Notes: generated by a model from the letters alone, not told the origin. DNA of 34,936 nt from Myxococcus sp. RHSTA-1-4 (GCF_020037125.1 NZ_JAIQDG010000066.1:1-34936), one strand, 5' to 3'; shown: positions 15,856 to 25,900, numbered from the stretch's first letter. A program made the numbers and translations.

Positions 15856-16152
15856 ATGAACAAGCTCATGAGAACGGGTCTGCTGGGGTTGGCGGCGCTG
15901 TTGCTGGCGTCGTGCTCGGATGACGACGAGGGCGTGGACTGCGCGCAGGTGGTGGTCTTCGCCCGGTCGGCCACGGGCGGGTGCCAGAGCTTCCCGACGC
16001 CGTGCGACGTGCCCCAAGGCTACGTCGAGTGCTGTGGCGGCTTCCTGGGCGGCTGCGTGATGGGTGGCGAGGACGTGACGTGCGTGGATGACCCCACCGA
16101 TTCCTGCGACCCGGACGCCGGCGGCGCCGACTGTCCCGGCATCTGCCAGTAG
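15856..16152 (+). CDS. Small cysteine-rich lipoprotein
   Basis: A 98-residue protein with lipobox LLLASC (Cys20) followed by acidic SDDDEG, so an outer-membrane lipoprotein is expected. The mature part has ten further cysteines, including YVECCGGFLGGC and DCPGIC, suggesting disulphides in the periplasm or on the surface. Start chosen at MNKLM; upstream ATG 15832 would only lengthen the signal. It converges with the ABC transporter gene, leaving 4 bases between stops. No family recognised. Confidence 0.7.
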   Translation: MNKLMRTGLLGLAALLLASCSDDDEGVDCAQVVVFARSATGGCQSFPTPCDVPQGYVECCGGFLGGCVMGGEDVTCVDDPTDSCDPDAGGADCPGICQ

Positions 16153-16156
16153 CCGC

Positions 16157-17803
16157 TCACGACACCCGCTGCATCGCTCCCGGCGTCCCGGCCGGCTCCA
16201 CCACCCGGCCGGACTCCAGCCGCACCACCCGGTCCGCCAGCGAGAAGTACCGGTCATCATGGGAGATGACCACCAGCGCCTTGCCCGCCGCCTTCAATTC
16301 GGGGAGCAGCTCCCGGTAGAAGACATCCTTGAAGACCGGGTCCTGGTCCGCCGCCCACTCGTCGAAGACGTAGATGGGCCGGTCCTCCAGGTACGCGGTG
16401 AGCAACGCCAGCCGCTTGCGCTGCCCCGTGGACAGCGCCGTGGTGGACAGCTTCCCGCCTTCAATCCGCACCTTGCGCTCCAGCTGCAGCCGGCGCAGCA
16501 GCACCTCCGCCCGCTCGGAGAGCCGGGGCGAGGCCAGCCCGAGCAGGTGCTCGAAGAGATAGAAGTCCGAGAACACCGCAGAGAAGTGCTCCCGGTACCT
16601 GTCCCGGTCCGCTTCGGTGATGACCTGTCCGTCCAGGCGCAGTGCTCCGGACTCCGGCCGGTACAGGCCCGTGAGCAGCTTCGCCAGCGTCGTCTTCCCG
16701 CTGCCGTTGCCCCCCACCAGGAAGACACACTCTCCCGGCACCAGCGTCAGGTCGATGGGCCCGAGGGTGAACAGGCTGTCCTCGTTCTCGCGGTGGTACG
16801 CGTGTGTGACGCCCACCAGCTCCAGCTTCTGGAAGGCGCGCGGCTCGGGCACCTCGGCGGTGTCCTCCTCCGCGCCGTGCTCCGTGAGCGACAGCCCCAG
16901 TTGCTCCATATGCCGCGCCGCCACCCCCGCGCGCACCAGGTGGTGCAGCAGGTTCAGCAACGTGTCCAGCGGCGCCAGCAGGTACAGCACCACCAGCGTG
17001 TAGCCGACCAGCGTGTGGCGATCCACGACGCCAAAGGCGGGGAAGGCGAACAGCATCAGCCCGATGACCGCGAAGTTCAGCAGGAACGCCCAGGCCTGGC
17101 CGAGCATCCCCAGGTCCGCGCTGCGGGTGAACAGCCCCCGGATGGCGCTCGCCGTGGGCTCGAGCTGCTCGTCGAGGAAGGCCCCGCGCCGGCGGCGGTG
17201 GAGCTTCAGCTCCTTGATGCCCCGGGTGAGTGAGTCCAGGTGCTGGAACAGCGCGTCCACCTGCGCCCGCGCCCGCGCCAGGAACGCCCGCGAGCGGCGC
17301 TGGAGCAGCGCATAGAAGGAGAGCCCCAGCACCACGACTCCCATCATCGCCCCGAAGACCCACGCCGACAGCCACGCCAGGTACAGCAGGCAGCCCAGAA
17401 TCGTCGCCGCGCTGATGACCACGGTGGGCAGGTGCGCCAGGCCCTGGTTGACGGCGATGGCGTCCTCCTGGAGCGCCGCCAGCACCCGCGCGCCGCCCAC
17501 CTGCTCCAGGCTGCGCAGCGGCGCGGAGAGAATCCTCCGGCTGAGCCGCATGCGGAGCTCGTACAGCGTGCCGACGTTCAGCCGGGTGAGCAGCATCTGC
17601 GAGGCGCATCGCGACACCAGCGCCAGCAGCACCACTCCCACGAACGTGAGCACCTGCCAGCGCTCCAGCGGGCCCTCGTGGGCGAGTGCGTCATTGATGA
17701 GTGCGATGAGCTGCGCGCTGCTCGCCCCAGAGATGAACCCGAGGACGACGGCCAGCGCGAAGTTCCCGCGGGATGCTCGGAGAAGCAGGGAGAAGACGTT
17801 CAT
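16157..17803 (-). CDS. Cyclic-peptide-export-type ABC transporter (SyrD/PvdE-like), fused membrane and ATPase domains
   Basis: A 548-residue half-transporter starting MNVFSLLL at 17803. Six membrane helices lie in roughly the first 300 residues, then an ATPase domain with Walker A GGNGSGKTT, signature LSTGQRKRLALLTAYLE and Walker B YVFDEWAADQDPVFKDVFY, followed by the switch VVISHDD. The DEWAADQDP motif and the LSTGQ signature are hallmarks of the family that exports siderophores and cyclic lipopeptides (PvdE, SyrD). Here no NRPS or precursor gene is adjacent, so the cargo is unknown. Probably works as a homodimer in the inner membrane. Confidence 0.9.
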   Translation of the reverse strand: MNVFSLLLRASRGNFALAVVLGFISGASSAQLIALINDALAHEGPLERWQVLTFVGVVLLALVSRCASQMLLTRLNVGTLYELRMRLSRRILSAPLRSLEQVGGARVLAALQEDAIAVNQGLAHLPTVVISAATILGCLLYLAWLSAWVFGAMMGVVVLGLSFYALLQRRSRAFLARARAQVDALFQHLDSLTRGIKELKLHRRRRGAFLDEQLEPTASAIRGLFTRSADLGMLGQAWAFLLNFAVIGLMLFAFPAFGVVDRHTLVGYTLVVLYLLAPLDTLLNLLHHLVRAGVAARHMEQLGLSLTEHGAEEDTAEVPEPRAFQKLELVGVTHAYHRENEDSLFTLGPIDLTLVPGECVFLVGGNGSGKTTLAKLLTGLYRPESGALRLDGQVITEADRDRYREHFSAVFSDFYLFEHLLGLASPRLSERAEVLLRRLQLERKVRIEGGKLSTTALSTGQRKRLALLTAYLEDRPIYVFDEWAADQDPVFKDVFYRELLPELKAAGKALVVISHDDRYFSLADRVVRLESGRVVEPAGTPGAMQRVS

Positions 17804-17932
17804 CCGGGGGGCCACGGGAGACCGGGACCAGCGCCCGGGCAAAGAAGCAATCGAGCGCCACCATATCGGGCGAGCAGCCGACGGGCCACAGCCCCTGCCT
17901 TCCCCACACAGGCCTGGAGGCCCGCGAATACG

Positions 17933-18088
17933 TCAGGGCTGCTTCGTCTCGCCCTTGGAGCCTTGCGCCTGTTTCCTCGCCTTCTCCTGCTTGCGGAAAT
18001 ACCACGAGGAGCTCCACATGCCTGGTCCCGTGAAGATCAGCGTGACAGCCGCCATCACCAGGGCACCAATGAGAATCTCCACCAGCAT
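17933..18088 (-). CDS. Small membrane protein, 51 residues
   Basis: A short gene starting at 18088 and ending at 17933. One hydrophobic helix spans residues 1-20 (LVEILIGALVMAAVTLIFTG), then PGMWSSSWYFRKQ and a strongly basic tail (KQEKARKQAQ, then GSKGETKQ). AAGGA lies about 12 bases before the ATG. The N-out helix, positive tail and good codon use argue for a real small membrane protein. It is 130 bases upstream of the ABC transporter in the same direction. Function unknown. Confidence 0.5.
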   Translation of the reverse strand: MLVEILIGALVMAAVTLIFTGPGMWSSSWYFRKQEKARKQAQGSKGETKQP

Positions 18089-18328
18089 GTCCACTCACGT
18101 CCTTGTCTCGGCGACCCGCGCCGTCCCTCATGGAGGCCCTGCACCCACCCACCCCACGCACCACGGCCGGAGGCCCACCGTGCGGGCGACCGTCGTGCCG
18201 CCCACGGACTTTCATGCCGCAATGCCTCCCCGGACGCAACGCGCGTCAGGGCTGCCGCCATTCATTGAACCTGACGCCTCCACACGGCCATCGGTCCCTC
18301 CCGCCCCGGTGCTACGCTCGCCCCCTCC

Positions 18329-19333
18329 ATGGTCCTCCCCCACTCCAGCGAGCTCCGTCCCAACCTCCGCCGGGGAGCCACGCTGCTCGGCCTCGTCCTC
18401 TCCCTGCTCGGCTGCCAGGGCCGGGTAACGGACTCCGGCCCGGAGGACACCTGCCCCACCGGCGACTGCGAGACGCCCGAGGTCCCCACGGGCCGCCCCG
18501 AGGGCAGCCTCCGCATCGCCGCCTTCAACGTGCACCGCTTCTTCGACACCGTGTGCCACTCCGGCCAGTGTGGCGGGAGCGCCTACGAGGCCCTGCCCTC
18601 ACCCGAGGCCTTCGCCGCACAGGCCGACCAGCTGGCCGGGGCCATCGACGCGCTCGACGCGGACGTGGTGCTGCTGGCGGAGCTCGAGACCCAGGCCTCA
18701 CTGGACGCGCTCACGGCCCGGCTGCCACGGTTCCGCGACGACGCGGGGACCCGCCGCTCGGTGCTGGGCGAGACGGGCTCCGCGGCGTCCGTGGACGTGG
18801 CGGTCCTCTCCGCCCACTCCATCACCACCTTCCGTGGCCACAGGGACCGGGTCCTCACCCGGCCGGACGGCACCACGACGCGCTTCTCCCGCGAGCTGCT
18901 GGAGGTCCACCTGGACACGCCGGGCGGCAAGACGGTCGTCTTCTCCGCGCACTTCCGCTCCAAGGTGGACGACGACCCGGGCCGCCGCTACGCCGAGGCG
19001 GACGCGGCCCGCGACATCGTCGCCACCGCTGCTCGAGAGTCTCCCGGCGCGCTCGTGGTGCTCGGCGGGGACCTCAACGACGTGCCCGGCTCCGCCCCGC
19101 TCGATGCCCTGGAGCGGGATGGGGTGCTGCTCCGCGTCTCCAGCGACCGCCCGGCCAGCGAGACGTGGACGTACTCCTACTTCGGAGACCGCCAGGCCAT
19201 CGACCACCTGCACCTCGCCCGGGGCGGAGGCTCATACGTGCCCGGCTCGTTCAAGGCCGTGCGCGAGTCGCGAGGCGGCTACGGCGGCTCCGACCACGCC
19301 GCCGTGTCCGCGGACTTCCTGCCGGCCCGCTGA
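18329..19333 (+). CDS. Endonuclease/exonuclease/phosphatase-family lipoprotein
   Basis: A 334-residue lipoprotein with LSLLGC (Cys29). The EEP fold is shown in order by RIAAFNVHRFFD, VVLLAELET (metal Glu), FSAHFRSKVDDD, VVLGGDLNDVPGS (catalytic Asp/Asn), AIDHLHLA and GGSDHAAVSADF. Family members cut nucleic acids or phosphoesters. The lipoprotein signal places this one on the outer membrane or surface, suggesting extracellular DNA or phosphate scavenging. A hairpin follows the stop. Confidence 0.9.
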   Translation: MVLPHSSELRPNLRRGATLLGLVLSLLGCQGRVTDSGPEDTCPTGDCETPEVPTGRPEGSLRIAAFNVHRFFDTVCHSGQCGGSAYEALPSPEAFAAQADQLAGAIDALDADVVLLAELETQASLDALTARLPRFRDDAGTRRSVLGETGSAASVDVAVLSAHSITTFRGHRDRVLTRPDGTTTRFSRELLEVHLDTPGGKTVVFSAHFRSKVDDDPGRRYAEADAARDIVATAARESPGALVVLGGDLNDVPGSAPLDALERDGVLLRVSSDRPASETWTYSYFGDRQAIDHLHLARGGGSYVPGSFKAVRESRGGYGGSDHAAVSADFLPAR

Positions 19334-19338
19334 GGCGG

Positions 19339-19359
19339 CACCGCCAGGCCGTGGCGGTG
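19339..19359 (+). terminator. Hairpin after the EEP lipoprotein gene
   Basis: CACCGCCA and TGGCGGTG pair perfectly across GGCCG, starting six bases after the stop at 19333 and ahead of the convergent SDR gene. The T-tract is weak, so it may be a bidirectional or partly Rho-dependent terminator. Confidence 0.4.
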
Positions 19360-19421
19360 TGACGTTCCTCAAGCGACGGCCCGCCTTCACGAGGCGACTG
19401 TGGCGCTGACGGGGCGGCTTC

Positions 19422-20183
19422 CTACGCGGCGAGGAAGCCTCCATCGACCGGCAGCGGAACGCCGGTGACGTAGCCGGCGCCGTCGGAGCACAGCCAGACC
19501 GCGGCGCCGGCGACCTCCTCCTCGGTGGCCATCCGCTGCATCGGGTGCTCCGCGACGAGCGCCTGGACGATGTCGGGGACGTACGCCTCCGCCTGCCGCA
19601 TGCTGGGCGTCCGGGTGACGCCCGCGCAGAGGGCATTCACCCGGATTCCGCGCGTGGCGTACTCGAGCGCCACCGAGCGCGTGAGGCCCACCACCGCGTG
19701 CTTCGAGGCGACGTACGCGTGGTTCTCCGCCTTCCCGGCCTGTCCGAAGATGGAGCTGATGTTGACGATGGCGCCGCCACCCGACGCGAGCATCGCCGGA
19801 ATCTGGTAGCGCATCGCCAGCCAGACGCCCCGGGCGTTGATGGCCATGACGCGGTCCCAGACGTCCTGGTTCGTCTTCTCCAGCGGAGCCATGTCGCCCA
19901 TGCCCGCGCTGTTCACCGCGAAGTCGAGCCGGCCGAAGTGCTGCACGGTGGCCTCCACGGCGTGCTTCACGGAGGCCTCGTCTCCCACGTCGGTGGGGAC
20001 GAAGAGGACCTTCGCACCCTCGGCCTCCAGCGCGGCGCGGGCGGCCTGACCGGCGGCCTCGCCCCGGGCCGCGAGGACGACTCCTGCCCCCGCGCGGGCG
20101 AAGAGGCGTGCCGTTGCGAGCCCGATGCCGGACGTGCCTCCAATGACGAGCGCCACCTTGTTCGAGAAGTCGTAGGCAATCAT
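19422..20183 (-). CDS. Short-chain dehydrogenase/reductase (classical SDR)
   Basis: A 253-residue NAD(P)-dependent oxidoreductase. Cofactor motif GGTSGIG near residues 15-21, NSAG, catalytic Ser in IVNISSIFG and Tyr/Lys in YVASKHAV, and the C-terminal GYVTGVPLPVDGGF. AARG after the second strand hints at NADP. Its ATG overlaps the end of the TetR gene by four bases (ATGA), so the two are co-transcribed and the SDR is probably induced when the repressor binds its ligand. Substrate unknown. Confidence 0.93.
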   Translation of the reverse strand: MIAYDFSNKVALVIGGTSGIGLATARLFARAGAGVVLAARGEAAGQAARAALEAEGAKVLFVPTDVGDEASVKHAVEATVQHFGRLDFAVNSAGMGDMAPLEKTNQDVWDRVMAINARGVWLAMRYQIPAMLASGGGAIVNISSIFGQAGKAENHAYVASKHAVVGLTRSVALEYATRGIRVNALCAGVTRTPSMRQAEAYVPDIVQALVAEHPMQRMATEEEVAGAAVWLCSDGAGYVTGVPLPVDGGFLAA

Positions 20184-20848
20184 TTGCGTTTCCCTTCCGC
20201 GCCCAGGCCGTCGCGGATGAAGAGGACCGTCTGCTGGGCGAGGGCCCGGCGGCGCCTGGAGTTGAGCCGCTTCCGGAGGTTGTCCGAGGCGAGGACCTCG
20301 TGGAGCTCGGCGCCGAGCTCCTGGAGGATGACGTCCGTCAGCCCGGGGCCGATGAGGGTGGCGACGAAGCGGGTGGCCACGTCCAGGTCGGAGGTCTTCA
20401 GGGCTCCGCTCGCGGCGCCCTCGGCGAGGACAGCGCGGAGCTCCGCGATGCCGGCCTCGCAGATGGCCTTGTAGAGGCCGCGAACCTCCACCACGGCGGT
20501 GGGCGCGGCGGCCGCCGCGGAGAGCCGGGCGAGGCGCGGGTGCTCGACGAGGAACGCCATGCCCCGCTCGATGAAGGTCTCCAGGCGCGCCCAGAAGTCG
20601 CCGTCCTGGGTGGCGGCGCCGATGAACTCGCGCTTGCGCCGCGGGGCCTCCTCGGTGAGCAGCCACCGGTACAGGTCCAGCTTGTCCTCGAAGTACTGGT
20701 AGACGCTGCCCTTGGGGATGCTCGCGCGGCGCGCGATTTGGGACAGCGACGCCTCCGTGTAGCTCCGGTCGGAGAACTCGATGATGGCCTCGTTCACGAG
20801 GCGCTCACGCCGCTCATCCGGCAGGCGGAAGAAGGTGCTCGTTGGCAT
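20180..20848 (-). CDS. TetR-family transcriptional repressor
   Basis: A 222-residue regulator. N-terminal DNA-binding domain: RERLVNEAIIEFSDRSYTEA, then SLSQIARRASIPKGSVYQYF and EDKLDLYRWLL. The remainder is the helical ligand and dimer domain. The start codon lies at the edge of a 34-base palindrome, which should be its own operator. Together with the overlapping SDR gene this is an autoregulated two-gene operon, a common way to control detoxification enzymes. Confidence 0.93.
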   Translation of the reverse strand: MPTSTFFRLPDERRERLVNEAIIEFSDRSYTEASLSQIARRASIPKGSVYQYFEDKLDLYRWLLTEEAPRRKREFIGAATQDGDFWARLETFIERGMAFLVEHPRLARLSAAAAAPTAVVEVRGLYKAICEAGIAELRAVLAEGAASGALKTSDLDVATRFVATLIGPGLTDVILQELGAELHEVLASDNLRKRLNSRRRRALAQQTVLFIRDGLGAEGKRK

Positions 20849-20881
20849 GCGACCGGCCAGTCATATGACCGGCCGGTCGCA
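20848..20881. promoter_or_regulatory. TetR operator, 34-base palindrome
   Basis: TGCGACCGGCC (20848-20858) and GGCCGGTCGCA (20871-20881) are perfect inverted arms around the self-complementary GTCATATGAC. Only the central A/C pair (20859/20870) mismatches. GACCGGCC or its complement occurs three times, so two TetR dimers might bind. It touches the TetR ATG and sits 12 bases after the GNAT stop. Confidence 0.7.
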
Positions 20882-20892
20882 TTGGCAAGGGT

Positions 20893-21402
20893 TTACGGCC
20901 CCGTCTCCTCCAGGAACCGGCGCATCGCGTCCGGCATCCAGCGGAACACCGTCTTCTCGCGGGAGGTGGCGCCAATCCGCTCGTAGAAGGCGCGGGCGGA
21001 GGCGTTGTCCGGCCGCATCTCCCAGCGCACGGGCATTCCCTCCGCCGTGCCCACCTCCGCCAGGTGCCGCATCAGCGCCCGCCCCAGCCCCGCCCCGCGC
21101 ACGCTCTCCCGCACGTACAGGTCGTCCAGCCGGAGGACCCGGGAGTTCGCCCAGGGCATGAAGTCCACCGTGTACGTCGCGAACCCCACCGCCCCTTCCG
21201 GCCCCTCCACCAGCGCCGCCCGGAGCAGCGGCGGTGTCGCGCCGAGCGCCTCCCGCAGCCGGGGCTCGGTGGCCAGCATGAGATGGGCGCTCTCCTCGTG
21301 CGCCGCGAACTCACGCAGCAGCGCCAGGAGCACGGGCGCATCCGCCTCGGTGGCGGGACGCACCCGGAAGGACAGAACCTGGGGAGTCTTCTCTGGGGAC
21401 AT
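20893..21402 (-). CDS. GNAT-family N-acetyltransferase
   Basis: A 169-residue acetyltransferase. RVRPATEADAPVLLALLREF opens the fold, LDDLYVRESVRGAGLGRALM is the acetyl-CoA binding motif A (R-G-A-G-L-G-R), and NASARAFYERIGA is motif B. It looks like the spermine/spermidine or aminoalkyl acetyltransferase branch. Start taken at MSPEK (21402) with AAGG six bases before it; an in-frame ATG at 21414 is the alternative. It runs towards the TetR operon. Confidence 0.88.
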   Translation of the reverse strand: MSPEKTPQVLSFRVRPATEADAPVLLALLREFAAHEESAHLMLATEPRLREALGATPPLLRAALVEGPEGAVGFATYTVDFMPWANSRVLRLDDLYVRESVRGAGLGRALMRHLAEVGTAEGMPVRWEMRPDNASARAFYERIGATSREKTVFRWMPDAMRRFLEETGP

Positions 21403-21557
21403 GCGCCTTCGCATCCCACGCGGCTGTCATTTTGCCAAGCGGCGGCATGCGGGGGATTCTGGCGCCACGGTCGGGCGGAGAGGGGGAGCGTACCGTCGAG
21501 GAGTTCCTCCGCGTTCGCGCCACCACCGTGACGTCTCATCCCGGAGCCACGACCCGC

Positions 21558-22973
21558 ATGCGGATCGCCGTCATCGCCACCTATACGCACCCCACCCGGC
21601 TTCGAATCAAAGAGCCCTCCATCATGCAGTCCTCCGTGCCGGAGCTCATCGCCGGCCTCTGCCCGGACCACGCGGAGGTGGAGATCTTCAACGAGAAGGA
21701 AGTCGACATCCCCCTGGACCGCCACTGGGACCTCGTCTTCTTCTCGTACCTGCACTCCTACTACGAGCACACCAAGGTGCTCTCCACCCTCTTCCGCCAG
21801 CGAGGCATGAAGACGGTCGCCGGCGGCCGCCACGCCAGCTACTTCCCCGATGACGCGAAGGAGCACTTCGACGCCGTCATCACCGGCGAGCCCGAGGCCA
21901 ACGTCCCCGCCCTCATCGAGGACTTCGAGAAGGGGCAGCTCCAGCAGGTCTACAGCCGGCCCTCGCTCGGCCCCGCGGCCATCCGGCCCTACCGCTACGA
22001 GCTCATCGACTTCACCCACAACAAGCTGCGCCTGCCCGGCATCGAGGCCTCCCGCGGCTGCCCCTTCTCCTGCAACTTCTGTGTCCTCACCGGCAACGAG
22101 CGCTACCGCTACCGCCCCATTCCCCAGGTCATCGACGAAATCCAGACGCGCATGCACTGGAACCCCAACTTCATGGGGCTCATGGATGATGCGTTCATCT
22201 TCCTCGACAACAACCTGGGCGGCTCGCCCAAGTACCTGCGCGAGCTGTGCGAGGCGCTCATCCCCCTGAAGAAGACCTGGGGCTGCGCGCTCACCTTCAA
22301 CGTCCTCAAGGACGAGTCCCTGGTGAAGCTGATGGCCAGGGCCGGGTGCCGCTACGTGTACACGGGCCTGGAGTCCCTCAACCCCGACTCCCTCAAGGCC
22401 ATGAACAAGGGACAGAACAAGCTGGCCGAGGTGGACGCCGTCATCCGCCGCGTGTTCTCCGCCGGCATCCTCCTGTCCTTCGGCCTCATCGTCGGCTCGG
22501 ACGGCGACACCAACGAGTACCTGGAGAAGCTCCCCACGTACCTCGCGGACCTGAAGTACTTCTCCATCACCTTCCTGGGCATCGTCTGCCCGTACCCGGA
22601 GACGCCCTTCTTCCGCGAGCTGCAGGCCGAGGGACGCCTCCTGCCCGGCACCGTCAGCCGCGACTACGACGGCTATACCCTCTGCCACCAGCCGAAGAAC
22701 CTGCACCCGTCCGAGGTCATCGAGCACTTCAACCGGCTGTGCCTCGAGCTGGGCAGCCTGCCCAACATCGCGCGGCACTACTGGTCCAAGCTCACCATGA
22801 GCGACATGCCCCGGTACAAGCAGACGATTCTGTTCTCCGGGCCGGAGATCCTCAGCATCCGCAACCCGGTGAAGAACAAGGCGCGGCGCTACATCGCCGG
22901 GCAGGACTCACTGGAGGAGTGGGACGCGCGGCAGATGCAGGCGCTGGGACTCCAGCCGCAGCGGCTCACGTAG
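21558..22973 (+). CDS. B12-binding-type radical SAM enzyme
   Basis: A 471-residue protein. Residues 1-130 form a Rossmann-like cobalamin-binding-type domain (DLVFFSYLHSYYEHTKVL, TVAGGRHASYFPDDAKEHFD, VITGEPEANVPALIEDF) without a visible DxHxxG, so cobalamin may not bind. The radical SAM cluster is C168-x3-C172-x2-C175 (GCPFSCNFC), followed by LMDDAFIFLDNN and YTGLESLNPDSLKAMNKGQN. A C-terminal helical domain is present. The family does methylations and rearrangements on natural products and lipids. No biosynthetic neighbours are visible. Start MRIAVIATY chosen for homology, with CGGAG about 12 bases before. Confidence 0.85.
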   Translation: MRIAVIATYTHPTRLRIKEPSIMQSSVPELIAGLCPDHAEVEIFNEKEVDIPLDRHWDLVFFSYLHSYYEHTKVLSTLFRQRGMKTVAGGRHASYFPDDAKEHFDAVITGEPEANVPALIEDFEKGQLQQVYSRPSLGPAAIRPYRYELIDFTHNKLRLPGIEASRGCPFSCNFCVLTGNERYRYRPIPQVIDEIQTRMHWNPNFMGLMDDAFIFLDNNLGGSPKYLRELCEALIPLKKTWGCALTFNVLKDESLVKLMARAGCRYVYTGLESLNPDSLKAMNKGQNKLAEVDAVIRRVFSAGILLSFGLIVGSDGDTNEYLEKLPTYLADLKYFSITFLGIVCPYPETPFFRELQAEGRLLPGTVSRDYDGYTLCHQPKNLHPSEVIEHFNRLCLELGSLPNIARHYWSKLTMSDMPRYKQTILFSGPEILSIRNPVKNKARRYIAGQDSLEEWDARQMQALGLQPQRLT

Positions 22974-22999
22974 CCCGGACGGAGCGCCGCTGACGGCTT

Positions 23000-25900
23000 T
23001 CAGGCCATGGCCGCCACCGGAGCAACGGTGGCGGCCTCCGTCTCCAGCCGGTCCACGCGCCGCAATTCCGCCTTCGCGCCGATGGAGGTGAAGACCTCCC
23101 TCGCGCGTCCCAGCAACTCCGCGCGCCGGTGTGGCAGCGCCATGGCCGCGTCCAGGTACGCCACGCCCGTCTCCCAGCGGTTGGGCGAGGCCTCCAGCAC
23201 CTTCAGCGCCCGTGCGAACAGCGGCTCCGCCGCCTTCGCGCCCTTCCTCAGCGCCTGCGCCCTCGCCGTCACGCGCAGCGCCGGGCCCCGGAGATACGGG
23301 TACAGCTTCCCCAGCGCCCTCGCCTTGAACGCGCAGCGGCGGACAATGGCCCAGAGCTGCTCCTTCGGCACCGAGACGGCCCCCTGCTCCAGCGCGAAGA
23401 GCGCCCCCTCCGCCGCGTCCACCAGGCCAATCTGCAGGAAGGGCACCAGCACGTGGTAGCGCCAGAGCGCCTCGTCCGCCCGCACCGCCATCAGCGCCGC
23501 CTCCTCCACCTGGTGCTCACGCACCGCCACATTCACCAGGTGGTTCAGGCTGGCGCACTGGTTCGCCAGGTCCTGCACGTCGATGCTGATGCGCAGCCCC
23601 TCCTCCAGCTCCGCGCACAGCTCCACCACGTCCCCATCCCCTCGCAGATAGCGGCACATGGGCACCCACGCGTGCGACCAGCCCTGGTGCATCAGCGCGT
23701 TCAGCTCCACCCCCACCCGCCCCATCTCCCGGTAGGCCCGCTCCGCGTCCTCGAAGCGCGAGGCCAGGAACTGGCTCGTCGCCAGCATCATCAGCCCCGT
23801 CTGCACCTCCCACATGTCCCCCACCTGCCGCAGCAGCGCCACCGCCTGCTCGCCGTACTGCGTGGCCCGGGCCTGCTCGTTGGTGAAGATGTTCAGCGTC
23901 GCCAGCCGGCTCAGGGCAATTCCCTCCGCCGCCGCGTCCCGCGAGCGCCTCGCGTGCTCCAGCGCCCGGTGGCACCACTTCCCCGAGCGCTTCAGGAACC
24001 CCGAGCCGAACAGCATCGAGCCGTAGTAGCTGCTCGCCAGGCTCATCCCGTACTCGCTGCGCGAGCGCTCCGCCATCGTCGCGGCCACCATCGTCGCCCA
24101 TGCCAGCTTCCCGATGTCCGCGAAGTAGTAGATCTTGATGAGCGAGATGAGCGTGGAGAGCTGCTTCAGGTACAGCGGCAGCCGCGCTCCCAGCGGCCGC
24201 ACCAGCCAGGGGAACATCCCGTAGAGCAGGTGCAGCCCCAGCGCCAGCACCGTGCGCACCGCCAGCGCCGCCATGTTGCGCGGCATCGTGCGCCCCATCA
24301 GCACCAGCGCCGTCTCCAGCTCCGAGATGGCCCGCTTCGACTCGCCCTTCTCCTGGTGCGCGCGCCCCAGCCCCAGGTGGATCTCCGCCTTGCGCGGCTC
24401 CAGCTCCTCGTCCGCGAGGCACTGCTCGAACATGTGGATGGCGCCCGCGTAGTTGCCCGCCTGCAGCAGCGTCTCCGCCAGCTCCTGCATCACCTTGCGC
24501 GTCTTGAGCAGCACCTCGTCCGGGTCCAACGCCACCGTGCCGCCCAGGATTTCCATGGCGCGGTTGTAGTGGTGGATGGCGTCGTCGTTCGCGTACTGCT
24601 CGCGCGCGCTGCGCGCCGCCATCAGCGTGTACTCCAGCCCCTTGAGCTCGTCGTTACCGGCGAGCGCGTGGTACGCGAGGATACCCGCCGACTTCACCGG
24701 GTTGTCCCCCGCCCGCGCCTCGATGTAGCGCGTCATCCGGCGGTGCAGGTCCTCCCGCGCGGACACCAGCAGCGTGTTGTACGCCACGTCGCGGATGACG
24801 ATGTGCTTGAAGATGCACGTGAAGGGCTCCTCCATCTCCAGCAGGATGAGCCCCAGCTTCGTCAGCGTGTCGATGGCCTCGCGGATGCGCCCTCGCGGAA
24901 TCGAACCCGGCGCCAGCTCCGCCACCGCCTCCAACGTGAAGATGCGGCCAATCACCGAGGCCACCTTCACCACCAGCTTCTCCGTCTCGCTCAGCAGGTC
25001 GATGCGCGCCAGCACCACGTCCTGGATGCTGTCCGGCAGCTCCAGCGCCTGGAAGCTCCGCTTGCGCTCCATCCGCTCGGAGCCCGGCGACACCGGCCCC
25101 AGCGAGCCCGCTTCCACCAGCCCCTGGACGATGGACTCCGCGAAGAACGGATTGCCCTGCACCTTCGCCAGCAGCATGTCCTCCAGCGCGGTGTCCGGCG
25201 GCTCCATGCGCAGGTGCAGCCGCAGGAGCGCCCGCGTGTCCTCGTCGTCCAGGCTGGACAGGTCCATCCGGTGCAGGCCGGGCAGCCCCTTGAGGCTCTT
25301 GAGCTGCTCTCCCGGCCGCATCGTCACCAGCAGCGTCACCCGCAGCGAGGCCAGCCGCGGCGCCACGTACTCGATGAGGTCGATGGAGATGTTGTCCGCC
25401 CAGTGCAGGTCCTCGAAGAACAGCAGCACCGGCGTCTGCCGCGACAGCTTCTCCAGGAGCTGGAGGATGATCTGGAAGACCTTCTGGTTCTTCCGGCGCA
25501 CATCGAGCTCGCGGGTGACGGGCTCCTCCTCCACCGGCAGGCCGAGGATGCCCGCGAGCACCGGAATCCACTCCGGGCCCGTGTCCTCCAGCCCCTCGAA
25601 GCCCTCGCGCAGCTGCACCAGCTGCGTGTCCAGGTCGTCCCCCTCATGCAGCCCGAAGACCTGGATGAGCACCTCCTTCCACGGGAAGAAGGGCGTGAAC
25701 ATCTCGTACGAGTAGCAGATGCCGTAGAGGCTGCGCGCCCCGCGCGCTTCCGCCTCCTCCACCACCTTGGCGCCCAGCCGCGACTTGCCGATGCCCGCCT
25801 CGCCGGACACCACGCAGATGCGGCCACTGCCGGCGATGGACTCCTCCACCGCGGTGCGCAGCGTCTCCAGCTCGCCGCGCCGGCCGACGATGTCGCCCTT

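Noticed and set aside
21072..22778. 568-codon minus-strand open frame over the radical SAM gene
   Set aside because: Val/Glu/Gly-rich shadow of the CxxxCxxC-containing gene on the other strand.
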